A DNA stretch of 64,000 nt, from NCBI GenBank assembly GCA_032622095.1, contig CP136061.1:213744373-213808372 (forward strand), in the 5' to 3' direction. A program made the translations under genes and the position numbers. The notes under the pieces are model-generated. The model did no database searches and was not told the DNA's origin. It was given only the letters and a program-made list of their open reading frames with translations. Numbering within the stretch: position 1 is the stretch's first letter; every line of letters begins with the position of its first letter. Source of the stretch: Siphonodentalium dalli (taxonomy: Eukaryota > Mollusca > Scaphopoda > Gadilida > Siphonodentaliidae). Shown piece by piece: positions 33,390 through 44,339 of this stretch.

Positions 33390-34245
33390 TGCCATGAATC
33401 TCTACTCTGTCTAACACCCGTAAAGCATCATATTCCACCAGCACAAAACCTTGGAACTTTTTGAAGTTTGGACAGGGAACCTTATAAAGTCGAAAATATT
33501 ACGTGGGTAATATATTTCTTAGCTGTTATCTGTTCCTTAATAATATACTTAACAGTAGGTAAATGTCCCAACTCAAAAATTCATGATTTTCTCCGACTTT
33601 TGTGAGCCGATATCGCAATAGACATGGAATTATATCACCCAGAAGAAATTCCATAATTGTAAGCGACGCAAATCGAAATCGCTCACAAATTCACTAAAAT
33701 CTTTAAAATTTGGGACCTTCGCCTACAGTGAATTACATTATTAAGGAACATATAGTAACAAAGAAATATAATCCCCGCGTTAACTCTTTAACCAACAGAA
33801 CGGCCCTGTGCCAATGCATTCTCTTATATATGCGAGTCGACCATAGGTCGCCTCGCATATATAAGAGAATGCATTGGCTTAACACATTAAAAATTATAAA
33901 ATTGTTAAAGAATGTTTAGGCCAATGCATTCTCTTATATATGCGAGGCGACCTATGGTCGACTCGCATATATACGAGAATGCATTGGCACAGGGCATAAC
34001 TGTAACTATCACAATGTGGTCAAGGAGCCGGTTCCAAATTCACTAAAATCTTTTAAATTTCAAGTTGGGACCTTCACCTACAGTGAATTACATTATTAAG
34101 GAACATATGATAACTGAGAAATATTTTCTCCGCGTTATTTTTTCGACTTGATAAGGCTCCCTGTCAAAACTTCAAAACGTTCCAAGGTTTTTCACTGGTG
34201 GAATATGATCTATACGTGCGTTAGCAATAGTAGATATTCACTGCA
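33390..34245. mobile_element. Foldback MITE (TGCCATGAATC family), copy with nested insertion
   Basis: Arms match those of 15882-16387. Its right half contains the multi-hairpin MITE at 33784-34036 and a ~97-bp duplication on either side of it (33687-33783 and 34036-34140). Confidence 0.8.
33784..34036. mobile_element. Multi-hairpin TTAA MITE (copy C, one end lost)
   Basis: Begins CTCTTTAACCAACAGAACGG after TTAA (33780-33783). It contains both hairpins, then the subterminal segment GTCAAGGAGCCGGTTCCA, and stops there without the second terminus. Orientation is opposite to copy A. Confidence 0.8.
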
Positions 34246-34249
34246 TAAT

Positions 34250-34690
34250 ATATGTCTCCGTGTGGTATTTCTTTTATTGTGCGTTTCATTTGTCAAGTAT
34301 TTCACACGGGGCAAACATGACATTTCGTGCTCATTAGGGTGGTAATATTTATACATGCCATAAGATTTCGTTGCTGCAGTAGCAAATATCACAAAGCGCC
34401 GATGAGCCATATTTACTGAGAAATACATTGGGCCGATGTTAGCATAACGAATTTATATTTTTGTATTGGTGGTTGTGAAAACAAGTTGTCGTATTCGCCA
34501 GTCTTGACTTTTTTATAGAGTAAATGCCACAAAGACTTAAACAATGCGCGGTTCGATTCAACACAAAATTATTAAAACGTTTCTAAGCTTATTTTCCGCT
34601 TACCATGCTAGTGTGCTGAAGTAGGTCCGTACTCAATTCGGATGTATAGCACACAGCGTTGTATTTACGTCCGTACTCAGTACTGACCAG
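34250..34690. other. No gene recognised
   Basis: AT-rich; no motif seen. Confidence 0.4.
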
Positions 34691-34697
34691 CCAAGAT

Positions 34698-34905
34698 GTT
34701 AAATGAGGACTGTATCCTAAATCCGGACATTTATGGGACCATCCATCTCCTTTTATACTCAACATAATATATGCAGCAAATGAATGAATTGACCCATGGA
34801 TGAGTGCAAAATATACTCATGTGCTCTAAGAACGAAGCAACCAATCTGATCATTATAATTTCATTCAATTGCTGCATATATTTTGTTGAGTATAAAAGGA
34901 AGAGA
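34698..34905. mobile_element. Partial copy of the 19472-type foldback MITE
   Basis: Starts after TTAA (34697 region) with ATGAGGACTGTATCCTAAAT. It has the left arm (ATTTATGGGACCATC, CATGGATGAGTGCAAAA) and a shortened right arm (TTGCTGCATATATTTTGTTG). Confidence 0.7.
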
Positions 34906-36900
34906 AGATCAAAACAATAGATTGTAATACATTTGAGAGGATGAAATGCCATTTTCTTGTTTGTCCCTTCAGACACCAAGAACTACTAGAATATAACAAA
35001 TAATTTCACACAAACATCCAACACCATATAGCTTATTTTCTTGGATCTGTGTAAAGAAGTTTCATTTTTGTCATAATGTTGAGTTAAATTTTTAATTTAA
35101 TGTTATAACATCATACCCTCATACACTTAAACGTATTACCAGTATTGTCTGCTCAGGCAGGAATCAATCAACTGGAAATATAGGTCACAGTGTTCATAGA
35201 TATAGTTGAAAGCTGGGACTTGAATATGGATCTACATGTATGACCTAGAACTCATATCAGTCCAAGTTTTCATTGATGAACATACAGGCACGGCATGGGC
35301 ATTTTCAGGTATACAATCTATGGGTGGTTTTCTTCCAGACACTTTTGAGATGTGTCAGGCATTCAAACAAAAACTGTGGGTGTTATATTTATTATATGCT
35401 TGCCCATAAAACAGCGCGACAATACCGAAACCTAGATCGTTGTATTTATATCTCAGAAGCCACAGTGAAATACGATGTCGTTATTTCACTCTAGATAGCG
35501 TTATTTCACTGGAGCTTATCGGCGGTTTACGCGAGCGAAAAATGTGAAGACAAATTATATAACTGCGCGTTATTATTAAATTTTCTGCAAATTTATCGGT
35601 TATTACCCATAACCTTGTTCGAAAAAAGAGTTATTTCTTATAATGTAATCCGTCATTTCACAGGAGAACCACCATAAGTAGAAGGCAGAAGTAAAACAAG
35701 CGAAAAAAATTCCGAAGAAAATCACACGCGCGGAAAGTTGAAAGAGGCACTCTTGTCTTCTAATTATCGATTGATCATGCAAGTGTCGTCAGAGATTCGT
35801 CGTTTTTGATTGGCTAGTCGGTACTTAATTCGATACTTCTTTCCAGACACCCATGAGATATTTCGAGTTCGACATTCAAACAAAAACTGTAGGTAACCTT
35901 TATTTATTATATGAACCTTATTAATGCTTAAAGTTGCTACATTATGCAGCATTCTCATTTTAATAGGACGACAAATTAAACAATACATGGAAAGCAACAC
36001 CTGGTTTACCCATAGGTCTGACACTGATCAGCTGAGTAAACCACTTCCAAACGTTGACGTCATTTGGCAAGCTACAGTGAAATAATAAAAAGCTACAATG
36101 AAATAATAAAATCGTATATCACTTTAGCTTCTAAGAGATACATAGGACGATAATATAAATAATAAGGAATGTTTTCTGTTAGTCTATTCCTGGTATGGTA
36201 ATAATAGAGAGCCCTTGTCTCGTTTGTGTGAACAATTGAAAACAGCTGAACAATGACTATGACATTATCAATTTTTCAGAGAATACGTATCCTCTTCAAC
36301 ATTACGCAGATCTATACGTGTTGGACGTTCAAATGGGCCATGTTCTTCTAAAATTCAGTCTAATCCACACGCAAAGATAAGGCATCGGACACGTACCCGT
36401 CACATTGCTCTTTATCTGCTCTACTTCAGTGCGATAGAGGCGATCTGCCAATCTGATATTATCTGGTGCTTTATGTGATTGATTGACGTTATCAGATGTC
36501 GTTGTTATTGGTGGAACACATAGGCGACGTCCTGAGTTGTTGTTGTGTCCGACTCCCTTTGATCTATTGGAGTCTTCGGGATGAGGTGCCGCAATCTAAT
36601 TGTGTATCTGTCAAGGGTAGTGTTGCTGGTGTCAGCGGCGAGTTTGCGTTCTTATTTAGTGACCGAAAACGGAAATTATTAATTTCTTATAACAATATAG
36701 TAGCTTGTAAAATACCACAGTTGAATATCGGTAATCAATGATTTCGACCTTGGGTGTGGGGGTATTCTACATTATGTTCATAACACTAGTCGGGCGTGGG
36801 TTGTTCAACTGCCCGGAAAACACAATTATTCCTAGCTGCTTCAGCTTATAATTGTTTTCCTGTGGATATATATCTTTGAGACAATGTAACCAAATGGTTC
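34906..36900. other. No gene; short direct repeat
   Basis: A segment with TTCCAGACAC, ATTCAAACAAAAACTG and a TTTATTATATG tract occurs at 35331-35400 and again at 35842-35920. Otherwise unremarkable AT-rich DNA. The 5' UTR of the LINE at 36.9 kb may begin in this stretch. Confidence 0.5.
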
Positions 36901-36960
36901 AGGAAAGCTTCTATGATGTTGCAGACATGAATGTAACTATTCTGAGTAAACGTTAAGGGG

Positions 36961-39591
36961 TTGAGTTCATCGACATGGGGGCTAACAACGAGGATGAGAT
37001 GGAAGGGCAAAATGCGCCAAGTCTCTGATGATATGGTCGACCTTGTGGATGGAATTCTAACAAATATTTCGTCACAAGAGGACACTATAAATTCACTAAA
37101 AAGGAGGATGAAGTCATTAGAGAAGGATTCTAAATCTGTAAAACCACAAAGTGTTACGTGCAATCACAAAAGTGAGGTTCGTTGCGAGCACAAATGCGAT
37201 GATAAATGGAAAGAAGAGATTCTCCAAGTCGCCAGTTATTTCCATACTGAACTCAACAAATTTGCCTACAATGTTCTCAGAACTATACACTCACCAGCTT
37301 ATTTTCAAAACGTGGCCAACATGTCGCTTTCGTCTGACCCTGCCATGGCATCTTCGCCGAAGGTTACAACACATGACATGTCAGAGACTAATGATGCAAT
37401 GAAAACTGTCCTCGACGAACTGGACCTCGGTGTGAATGGCGACAATCTTCCCAATGTTGAACTCGGTGCGATTGACACCATTATTCTTGGAGCAAGCAAC
37501 TGTGCAGGAATCGAGCTGGACGATCCCAAAGTGAAGAATTTCTCGGTTAGCGGTGCAAAGTTTGCAGAAATTTCAAAACTCCTTACTAGTGTGGTAAATG
37601 ATGACGCTGGTATTGAGATCAGCACAATTAAAACTAGAATGCACTCAGAGAGATGCCAACGTGCGCAAAAATGTAATAAACAATAATTTAAAAAATAATT
37701 TCACTGTATTTTACTTAATTTATTTAATTTAATTTAATGTTAGAAAAATTACCATTTCTCATTTCATCACAGATAAATGCAAATTACTATATTAATCGTG
37801 TAAGTAATTAAAACCAATTCCATGTTGCCGAAAGGATGAGACTTTAATATCGATTACAATTTTTTCAGCGGCATATTTTCATTTTCATTTTCCGATAGTC
37901 AAAGTTTACCAAAGGAGTAATTATAAGAAATAGTTAATACTATTTGTGTAAATATTGATAGCAGCCAATATGCAACAATAAATATCAATAATTAATCAAT
38001 AACGATCATTTTATGTAATAATAAACTCTTCAAACAGTGTTTGTGTCAACAAATGCGTTTTGTTTTGTGTTACGTCATTCGTCGTATTTGACCCGGAACT
38101 CGGCTGAAGGTTAGGCTATTCAGCCTATTGCGTCGAATTACGAAATCGCGTTTTGAATGTCTCTCTTTCCCCGCACAATAAAAAGAGGTCTTCGCACGAA
38201 CCAAAATGATAAAACTTACCAATTATAAGTAAAAATACCCAAATGAAGGAGTCTATGTAGTTCCCGAAGGAGTCTATATAATCTTTGATGTAGAGTTCTG
38301 ATGGAGAAAATGTAGGTCGATCTATTTTTGTCATAACTCTGAGGTATTTTGACCTGGGAGAAAAAATCGAAATCGAGGCTCACTACGAGCATGCCAGTTT
38401 TAAATATAGAAACATGGAATCCCGACAAATGGCGATATCGGCGACAAACAAATAATCTAAAACAACACATAAAATAAACATAGCAAAAACGCGGCACAGT
38501 AAAAATGTCAGAACGCCACGAGGTTTTACGTCGTTTTTGGTGACGTCATGGAGTGAAACGGAGTAGGGTGACACCAACCTACGAATCTGTCTGATCGCCA
38601 TACTGTTGCGCGAGCGCACGTAAATATCATAATTCACCTCGGGACAAATGACATTACAGTGTCTAGGTATGACACAAATCACGTCATTTTGGATATAATG
38701 GAAGCCCTACACAAAATATCGACTCTCTTGCCTAACGCACACATACAATTACTCAGTGTTCCGCCACGAAAAGGAACCAGCAAGCAAGTGGAAGACCACA
38801 ACCAAGCGGTGTATGCAATTAACAATTTTCTCTCTCGCCTCAGTGATAGGAATGTCATATTCGAATTTGTCGATATCAGCAGCAAATTATCGGATGAATA
38901 CGGTGTGAAGTCAAAATTATTCAACAGGAATGACCGCAGAGGTAGAGACGTGTTGAAGTTGACATTTAGTGCGATCGTTAATGGACCCGCTTTGGAGTTC
39001 ACTTTGAATCAAATCCAATCAAAAAGCAACATCTCTATGCATTCCAATAATCAGCCGGACACAGATAACACGCATAGGAGGAGTGTGCCAGCTGAATGCG
39101 AAACCCTAAATGCTTCCAGAGGAAGTGGCTCGACCAACTCACAACAGCTTCACATCTCTAGCAGCGTCGGAAATGGGCACAGAACGCATCGAAGTCAAGG
39201 CAGAAATACCCACCCTATTAACACGAAAGGGGTGTTCCTTGCGAATATTGAAACAGACGTCACACTTGAGGATCTAACGGGCCACCTAGACTGCAATGGA
39301 ATTCGATTTTCTATCATCAGAATGATGAGAGGTCGAGGTGCTAAATACTCAGCCAGATTAAATATTCACCAGGATAATGTGCATTTGATTCTAGAGGATT
39401 ACTTCTGGTCGGATAGATCAGTTTGTAGACTGTGGCTCTCTAAGAGTGCTTTTGCAAATGGATTCGGGCGAGCTAATACGTCGAGATCTTCAAATTGGAA
39501 CGGTGTGCACACTGGAAGACAGAACCGCAGTTCCTCCGTTCACATTAACAGCATTGACCTCAGTGGATCTCTCAATGGGAAAGATCGATAA
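36961..39591 (+). pseudogene. LINE ORF1 with SGNH-esterase-like and RRM-like domains, split by a Helentron-like insertion
   Basis: The two coding parts are 36961-37633 and 38624-39591. They are in the same frame once the insertion is ignored, giving about 546 residues. A coiled-coil-like stretch (residues ~35-60) and a CNHK..CEHKC cysteine cluster precede the esterase block I, LGASNC (Ser179; the usual GDSN Asp is Ala). The second part resumes with HLGTND, the block III motif, directly after the insertion point. The catalytic His expected near RDVLKLTF is not evident. The C-terminal GVFLANIETDVTLEDL..IRMMRGRGAKYSARLNI region is RRM-like, as in many CR1-type ORF1 proteins that bind RNA. Apart from the insertion, no stop was seen. 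Confidence 0.8.
37634..38623 (-). mobile_element. Non-autonomous Helentron-like element, copy 2
   Basis: 990 bp on the minus strand. It shares about 100 bases of the 3' end (CTAG, stem-loop, GCGCACGTTGG, A/T microsatellite) and about 60 bases of the 5' end (ACGTGCGCTCGCGCAACAG) with 7526-8541; the interiors differ. Removing exactly 37634-38623 joins the LINE ORF1 in frame through the esterase fold, with no target duplication and insertion between T and T on the element strand. Confidence 0.75.
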
Positions 39592-39719
39592 CTCTATTAG
39601 AAGATAACGACTCATTTAACAAACCAGTTTATTCCATTCTCCTGACCGCCAGTGTAACTCATCTGCCAGGTTAACTTACAATTCAAACACTTGTATTTCT
39701 TCGTGCATTATTTCAGTTA

Positions 39720-40440
39720 TGGATAACGTATGTATCGGCACGTGGAATACTACAGGTATAATTGGTAGCAGTGCATACCTCAGTCGGTTACTTCGCGATG
39801 AAGCTATATAGATATATTCTGAGTAAGTGAGCACTGGCTCCATATCCACAACGTTCAATTCTTAGAGTCTATCCATCGACGTTACTCGTATCACGCGGTG
39901 TGCGATGTCTCCCAGCGCCTTCCTCTACAATGAGGACGACACAAAGGCGGTGTTTGTTTATTTTGGCACAAACGGTATGATACAATAGTCTCCGCTATAG
40001 ACTACAATGACGATCGCATATGTGGCATTCAAATGCAACTTTATCGGCGCAACTTCTTATACGTTTTTCAAGTGTATCTCCCATCCACAAATTATTATGT
40101 TGATTTTACAAAGAGTATATACAGAAAGTCTCAGACCTGATAACCTTATATTCTCCAGTTGGCAACGTTGTTGTGCTAGGTGACTTCAATGGAAACCTAC
40201 GGAAGACTGATGCCAGAAATCGCAGTTTCCAATTAATGCTCAAAGCACAACACTATGTTTCTGCAAATAGCTTCGAAAGTGTGATTGTCAACAATTCACA
40301 TACGTGGCTGTAGACGGAACGGGTGGCACCACAATCGATCACATCATCATACATAAAGATGACCTGGTCAGAACCAAACGTATTGCTGTGCTCGATGATG
40401 ATGCCTCCAATGTCTCGAATCACAGACCAATACTCATGGA
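39720..40440 (+). pseudogene. LINE ORF2 endonuclease region (frameshifted)
   Basis: Pieces of an APE-type endonuclease in three frames: VCIGTWNTTGI at the N-terminus (Asn motif), an EHWL-like segment near 39820, VVLGDFNGNLR near 40160 (GDFN catalytic motif), and TIDHIIIHKDD..NHRPILM near 40330-40440 (DH and NHRP motifs). The protein would nick target DNA to prime reverse transcription. Stops and frameshifts make it inactive. It follows ORF1 by about 130 bases and belongs to the same element. Confidence 0.75.
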
Positions 40441-42941
40441 TAGATGATGAGACGGATTTGGCAATGTGCTATGATAGAACAGTTTCAGCTATACAAAGTG
40501 CTTCAAATATAGCCATTCCAAAGAAATCCTTCAAGCCATATTTGAAACCAATTTGGAACCCCACGTTGAACCATCTACACCGTGAAATGCGCCATTCTCG
40601 AATAATATGGCTGTCAGACGGACGTCCCAGAGGCGATACATTCGAAACTTATGCAAAATACAAAGTCGCGAAACGTACATTCAGAAAAGAAATGCATAAA
40701 TGTAACTCCAAGTTCATGTCCGCTCAAAACGAGGAAATATACCACGCTGCCGAAGTCGATCAAGAGTTATTTTTCAGAAATTTTAACGCATTGCGAGCAA
40801 GTAGGAAAGGTGCGTGTAATAGTATATTTGAAGTAAACGGCTCCATGCTTCGAACTCCGATTGAAATATCAGATGCATGGGCCGATTATTATGAGAACTT
40901 ATACTCACCATTGACATCAGTTAACTTTGACGAATCACACTTTTTAGAAGTCAACAGCAAGGTGACCGATCTCCTCAGTAATTCAAACACCGGGACATAT
41001 GACAAAATCTTAACCTACCCCATCACTGATGTTGAACTCATGAACGTCATGAAAACTGTCAATATGGGGAAAGCTGCGGGTCATGATTCCAATTGTTATG
41101 AACACATTTTGTACGGCGGTACGCAATTACATAAGCACATTGCCAAGCTTCTATCATCCATGCTCATATATTCCAATCCAAGCAAAAATTGGTGTGATAA
41201 CTTCCCTATATAAAGGATGTGACAAACAAAAGACAAAGTTCGACAGTTATAGGGCAATAACGCTACTGCCAGTATTATACAAGCTACTGGAGAAAGTTTT
41301 TCTTGCTCACATTGAACGAAATTGTCCACATTTGATCTTAACACATCCACTGCAACATGGGTTTCAAAAGAACATTAGTTGCCCGATGTCATATTACATT
41401 GTCCAAGAAGGCTTATCATATGCTTCAGAACGAAACTCTCGATTATTTGCATGTTTCCTGGACGTCCACAAAGCGTTCGACACTGTTTGGACTAATGGTC
41501 TACTATTCAAACTTTTCGACCGCGGTTTCACTGGGAAAAGCTGGAAACTTTGTCACAATTTTCTAACAGGTGTAACATGTTCTGTGAGACACGAGGGCCG
41601 GAACTCTAGAGATATCACCATTAACCAAGGAGCAAGACAGGGGAGTACCTTATCGCCGATATTTTACGCAATTTACATCGACGAGTTGTTACGCGAGCTA
41701 CAGCTGTCTAACTTTGGTCTTAACTTCTTGGAATAAACCTCGCATCTCCCACACAAGCCGACGATATGACACTGTTATCTTTTACGGCATACGGTCTTCA
41801 ACGCCTATATGACATATGCAGTGCGTACAGTATAGTAGATGGAGATTCCTATACAGTAAAGACATCAACCAACCGCTCTTGGCTCATTAATTGTCGTTTG
41901 ATCACAGAGACTGATACCATTACCCATCTTGGCATTATTTTACATAAAGCAAACTTCCAAAACGAACTTACCGAGTCGATATGCACGAAAATTCGCTCAA
42001 CGTACCTCATGCTTAGCAATGCTGGCCTGTACGCCGGTGGGATAACCCCACAAAGTTGCATGACTATGCATCAATCGATTGTTCTTTCTCGGGGCATGTA
42101 TGGATCAGAATTTTTATGTAACACTACATGTTCAAATGTAACCAAACTAGAAAGAATACATCGCTTTTGTCTCAAGCGCATCCAAGTTCTTTCCATGAGA
42201 TGCAGAACTGACAATGTACTTGGACATGTAGGGAGTTTCCCTTGGAATCCAAAATCGATATGAGGAAACTCTCCTTATTCGGTGGACTATGTCGCGCCCC
42301 TCAATCGAAAGCATGTAAGCAGATTTTTGATAAACGACTCCACGAATTTTTGAGCCAACCAGTCCCAGGATTACTCTTTTATAAGTGAAATGTGCTCTTT
42401 ATTTGAAAAATATAACATGACTGATGTTTTCGTGGACTATGTCGATTCCGGGATCTCTATTCCCAAATTGGCATGGAAGAAACGCACTAGGGCAGAGGTA
42501 CACGCCGTAAATGAAACTACATGGAAATCAAATGTTATGACTGATCCTCCTTGCAGTCGCTTCTGAAGAATCCAGGAATCCCTTCACATTTCTAACTTGT
42601 GGCGATTATGTCGGAAATTTCCCGAAAACAAAACCGCATATTTCACAGTAGCTCGGGTTATTGAATCATCGGCGTCCCTCGAAGCAAGACTTTGCCCGTT
42701 ATGTGGAAAGTCATACATGTTCTATGCAATTATTGACCGATATGGATTGCAATTATTTATCTCTGTCGAAGAACTGTCTCTTGACGATATGATATCATTA
42801 CACTTATCCCACGTCCACGATAGCTTGGTAGAAGCAATGGACTATACTGACTCGTTTATAAACTTTATTGTCACTGTCACTGAACAGTTGTGGCAAACAT
42901 ACAGTTTTATAGCTCAACGAAAACACATTCTTACACGTTAG
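40440..42941 (+). pseudogene. LINE ORF2 reverse transcriptase and C-terminal zinc-finger region (frameshifted)
   Basis: Four successive frames. 40323-41213 carries the pre-RT region and the RT start (GKAAGHDSNCYEH). 41083-41736 has the RT core: YRAITLLPVLYKLLEK, FLDVHKAFDTV with the first catalytic Asp, and QGARQGSTLSPIFYAIYIDEL. After a one-base frameshift near 41725 comes PTQADDMTLL, the ADD catalytic box, and the thumb (41766-42263). 42597-42941 has RLCRKFPENKTAYF..LCPLCGKS, a C-terminal cysteine cluster. The QADD box and C-terminal Cys motif separate this LINE from the one at 49.6 kb. Clade not resolved; CR1/L2-like by ORF1 type. Confidence 0.8.
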
Positions 42942-43177
42942 AAATCGGCATCAATCTTGGTAACACACCACTAGGTGAGCCTTTAACTAACTTTGAACCC
43001 CCCGTGATTGTTTTCGCGACTAACGCAGATATATCACCAATATGACCACTACGTGTATTTCAAATAATAAATAATGAATCGAATGAGCATTGGCACGGCG
43101 ATATATATGACAGTGTGAGCAAAGAGTGCCATCTACTGAATATCATTTGAAATGATTGTGTGAATACGCTGCCCGCT

Positions 43178-43455
43178 TCATTATTATTATCATCATCATC
43201 GTCATCATCATCACCGCCATCATCGTCATCATCACCGTCAACATCATTTATATCGTCATTATCAGCATCGTAGTCATCGCAATCGACACCACCATCGGTG
43301 TCAGCATTGTCACACCATCACTATTATCATGATCATAATAATAATCCTCATCGTCATCATCACTACCATTAACAACATCGCCATCGTTGATAACACACAC
43401 ATCATCAGCATCATTATCATCAAACTCATCTCCATCGCCATCACCACGAACCTCA
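43178..43455. repeat. (ATC/TCA)n microsatellite
   Basis: About 280 bases of imperfect ATC/ATT trinucleotides. It starts about 240 bases after the LINE ORF2 end and may have grown from that element's simple-repeat 3' tail. A Met-rich minus-strand frame here is an artefact. Confidence 0.9.
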
Positions 43456-43459
43456 TCAT

Positions 43460-44335
43460 ATTCATCATGTGTACATATATGTAGATATATCCAGTGTCGG
43501 ATAATGACATCAATTACTATAACTCAGCTTTATTGATTCATATTTCTGTACATATCGATTATTTGTTACATGCTTTATAAATCTTCATAGAATGGAGGAA
43601 ATAAAGATATAATAAATAATAACATTAACTTGTTATTATAGACAAAACTGCTCCAACTCTTTACCGCTACACTTCCGACAACAAATTATATGAAACTCTT
43701 TTTGTGTTGTTATTCCCAAAAGCACAAGAGAGAACATCTGTCTTAATGCATTTTCACTTGAAATTGTTTCAATTTGTTCAAAAGAAATTAAAACAGTCCA
43801 ATGGAAAAGATAGGGGAAACAAGAGGTTGCACCACGAGTGGTGGCATATCATCAAGCTCCAAATCGATTCTAGGGCCGGATGGAACCCAAATGTAATTAA
43901 GCAAAGGAGAATAACCTTAAAATGGAGCTGTGAATATCACATCATTGAAAAACCTTGATATAGTGAACACGAATAACACATTTCACTGAGACGATATAAG
44001 TCATGACTGAAATACTCAGTTGAACGGACACAAACATTATTTCCAGAAAAACAAAGAAGAATAACTCTATAACTGGAAACTGCGAATAGCGTCATCGGTC
44101 CATTGTTTGAACGCCGACCTTCAGCTTTTCATACCGTCGTGAGCGTAATTATCTGTTAATTTTCGCTTATGGCGTCATTGTGGTAACATTTTATATCTAA
44201 GTAATCTTGTAAGTATTTATCAAAACGTGCATATAGATGTAATGTCACGTGACGTTGTCATTATTGCCCAGCAATATATGTTATTAAACATAAATGCCCA
44301 CATATGTTCTCATTATATATATTTGGTAGGCTCGT
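43460..44335. other. No gene recognised
   Basis: AT-rich; no conserved motif seen. Confidence 0.4.
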
Positions 44336-44339
44336 CCAC

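Noticed and set aside
36846-37163. Minus-strand frame of 105 residues
   Set aside because: Shadow of the LINE ORF1 on the other strand.
43310-43513. Met-rich minus-strand frame
   Set aside because: Translation of the (ATC)n microsatellite.
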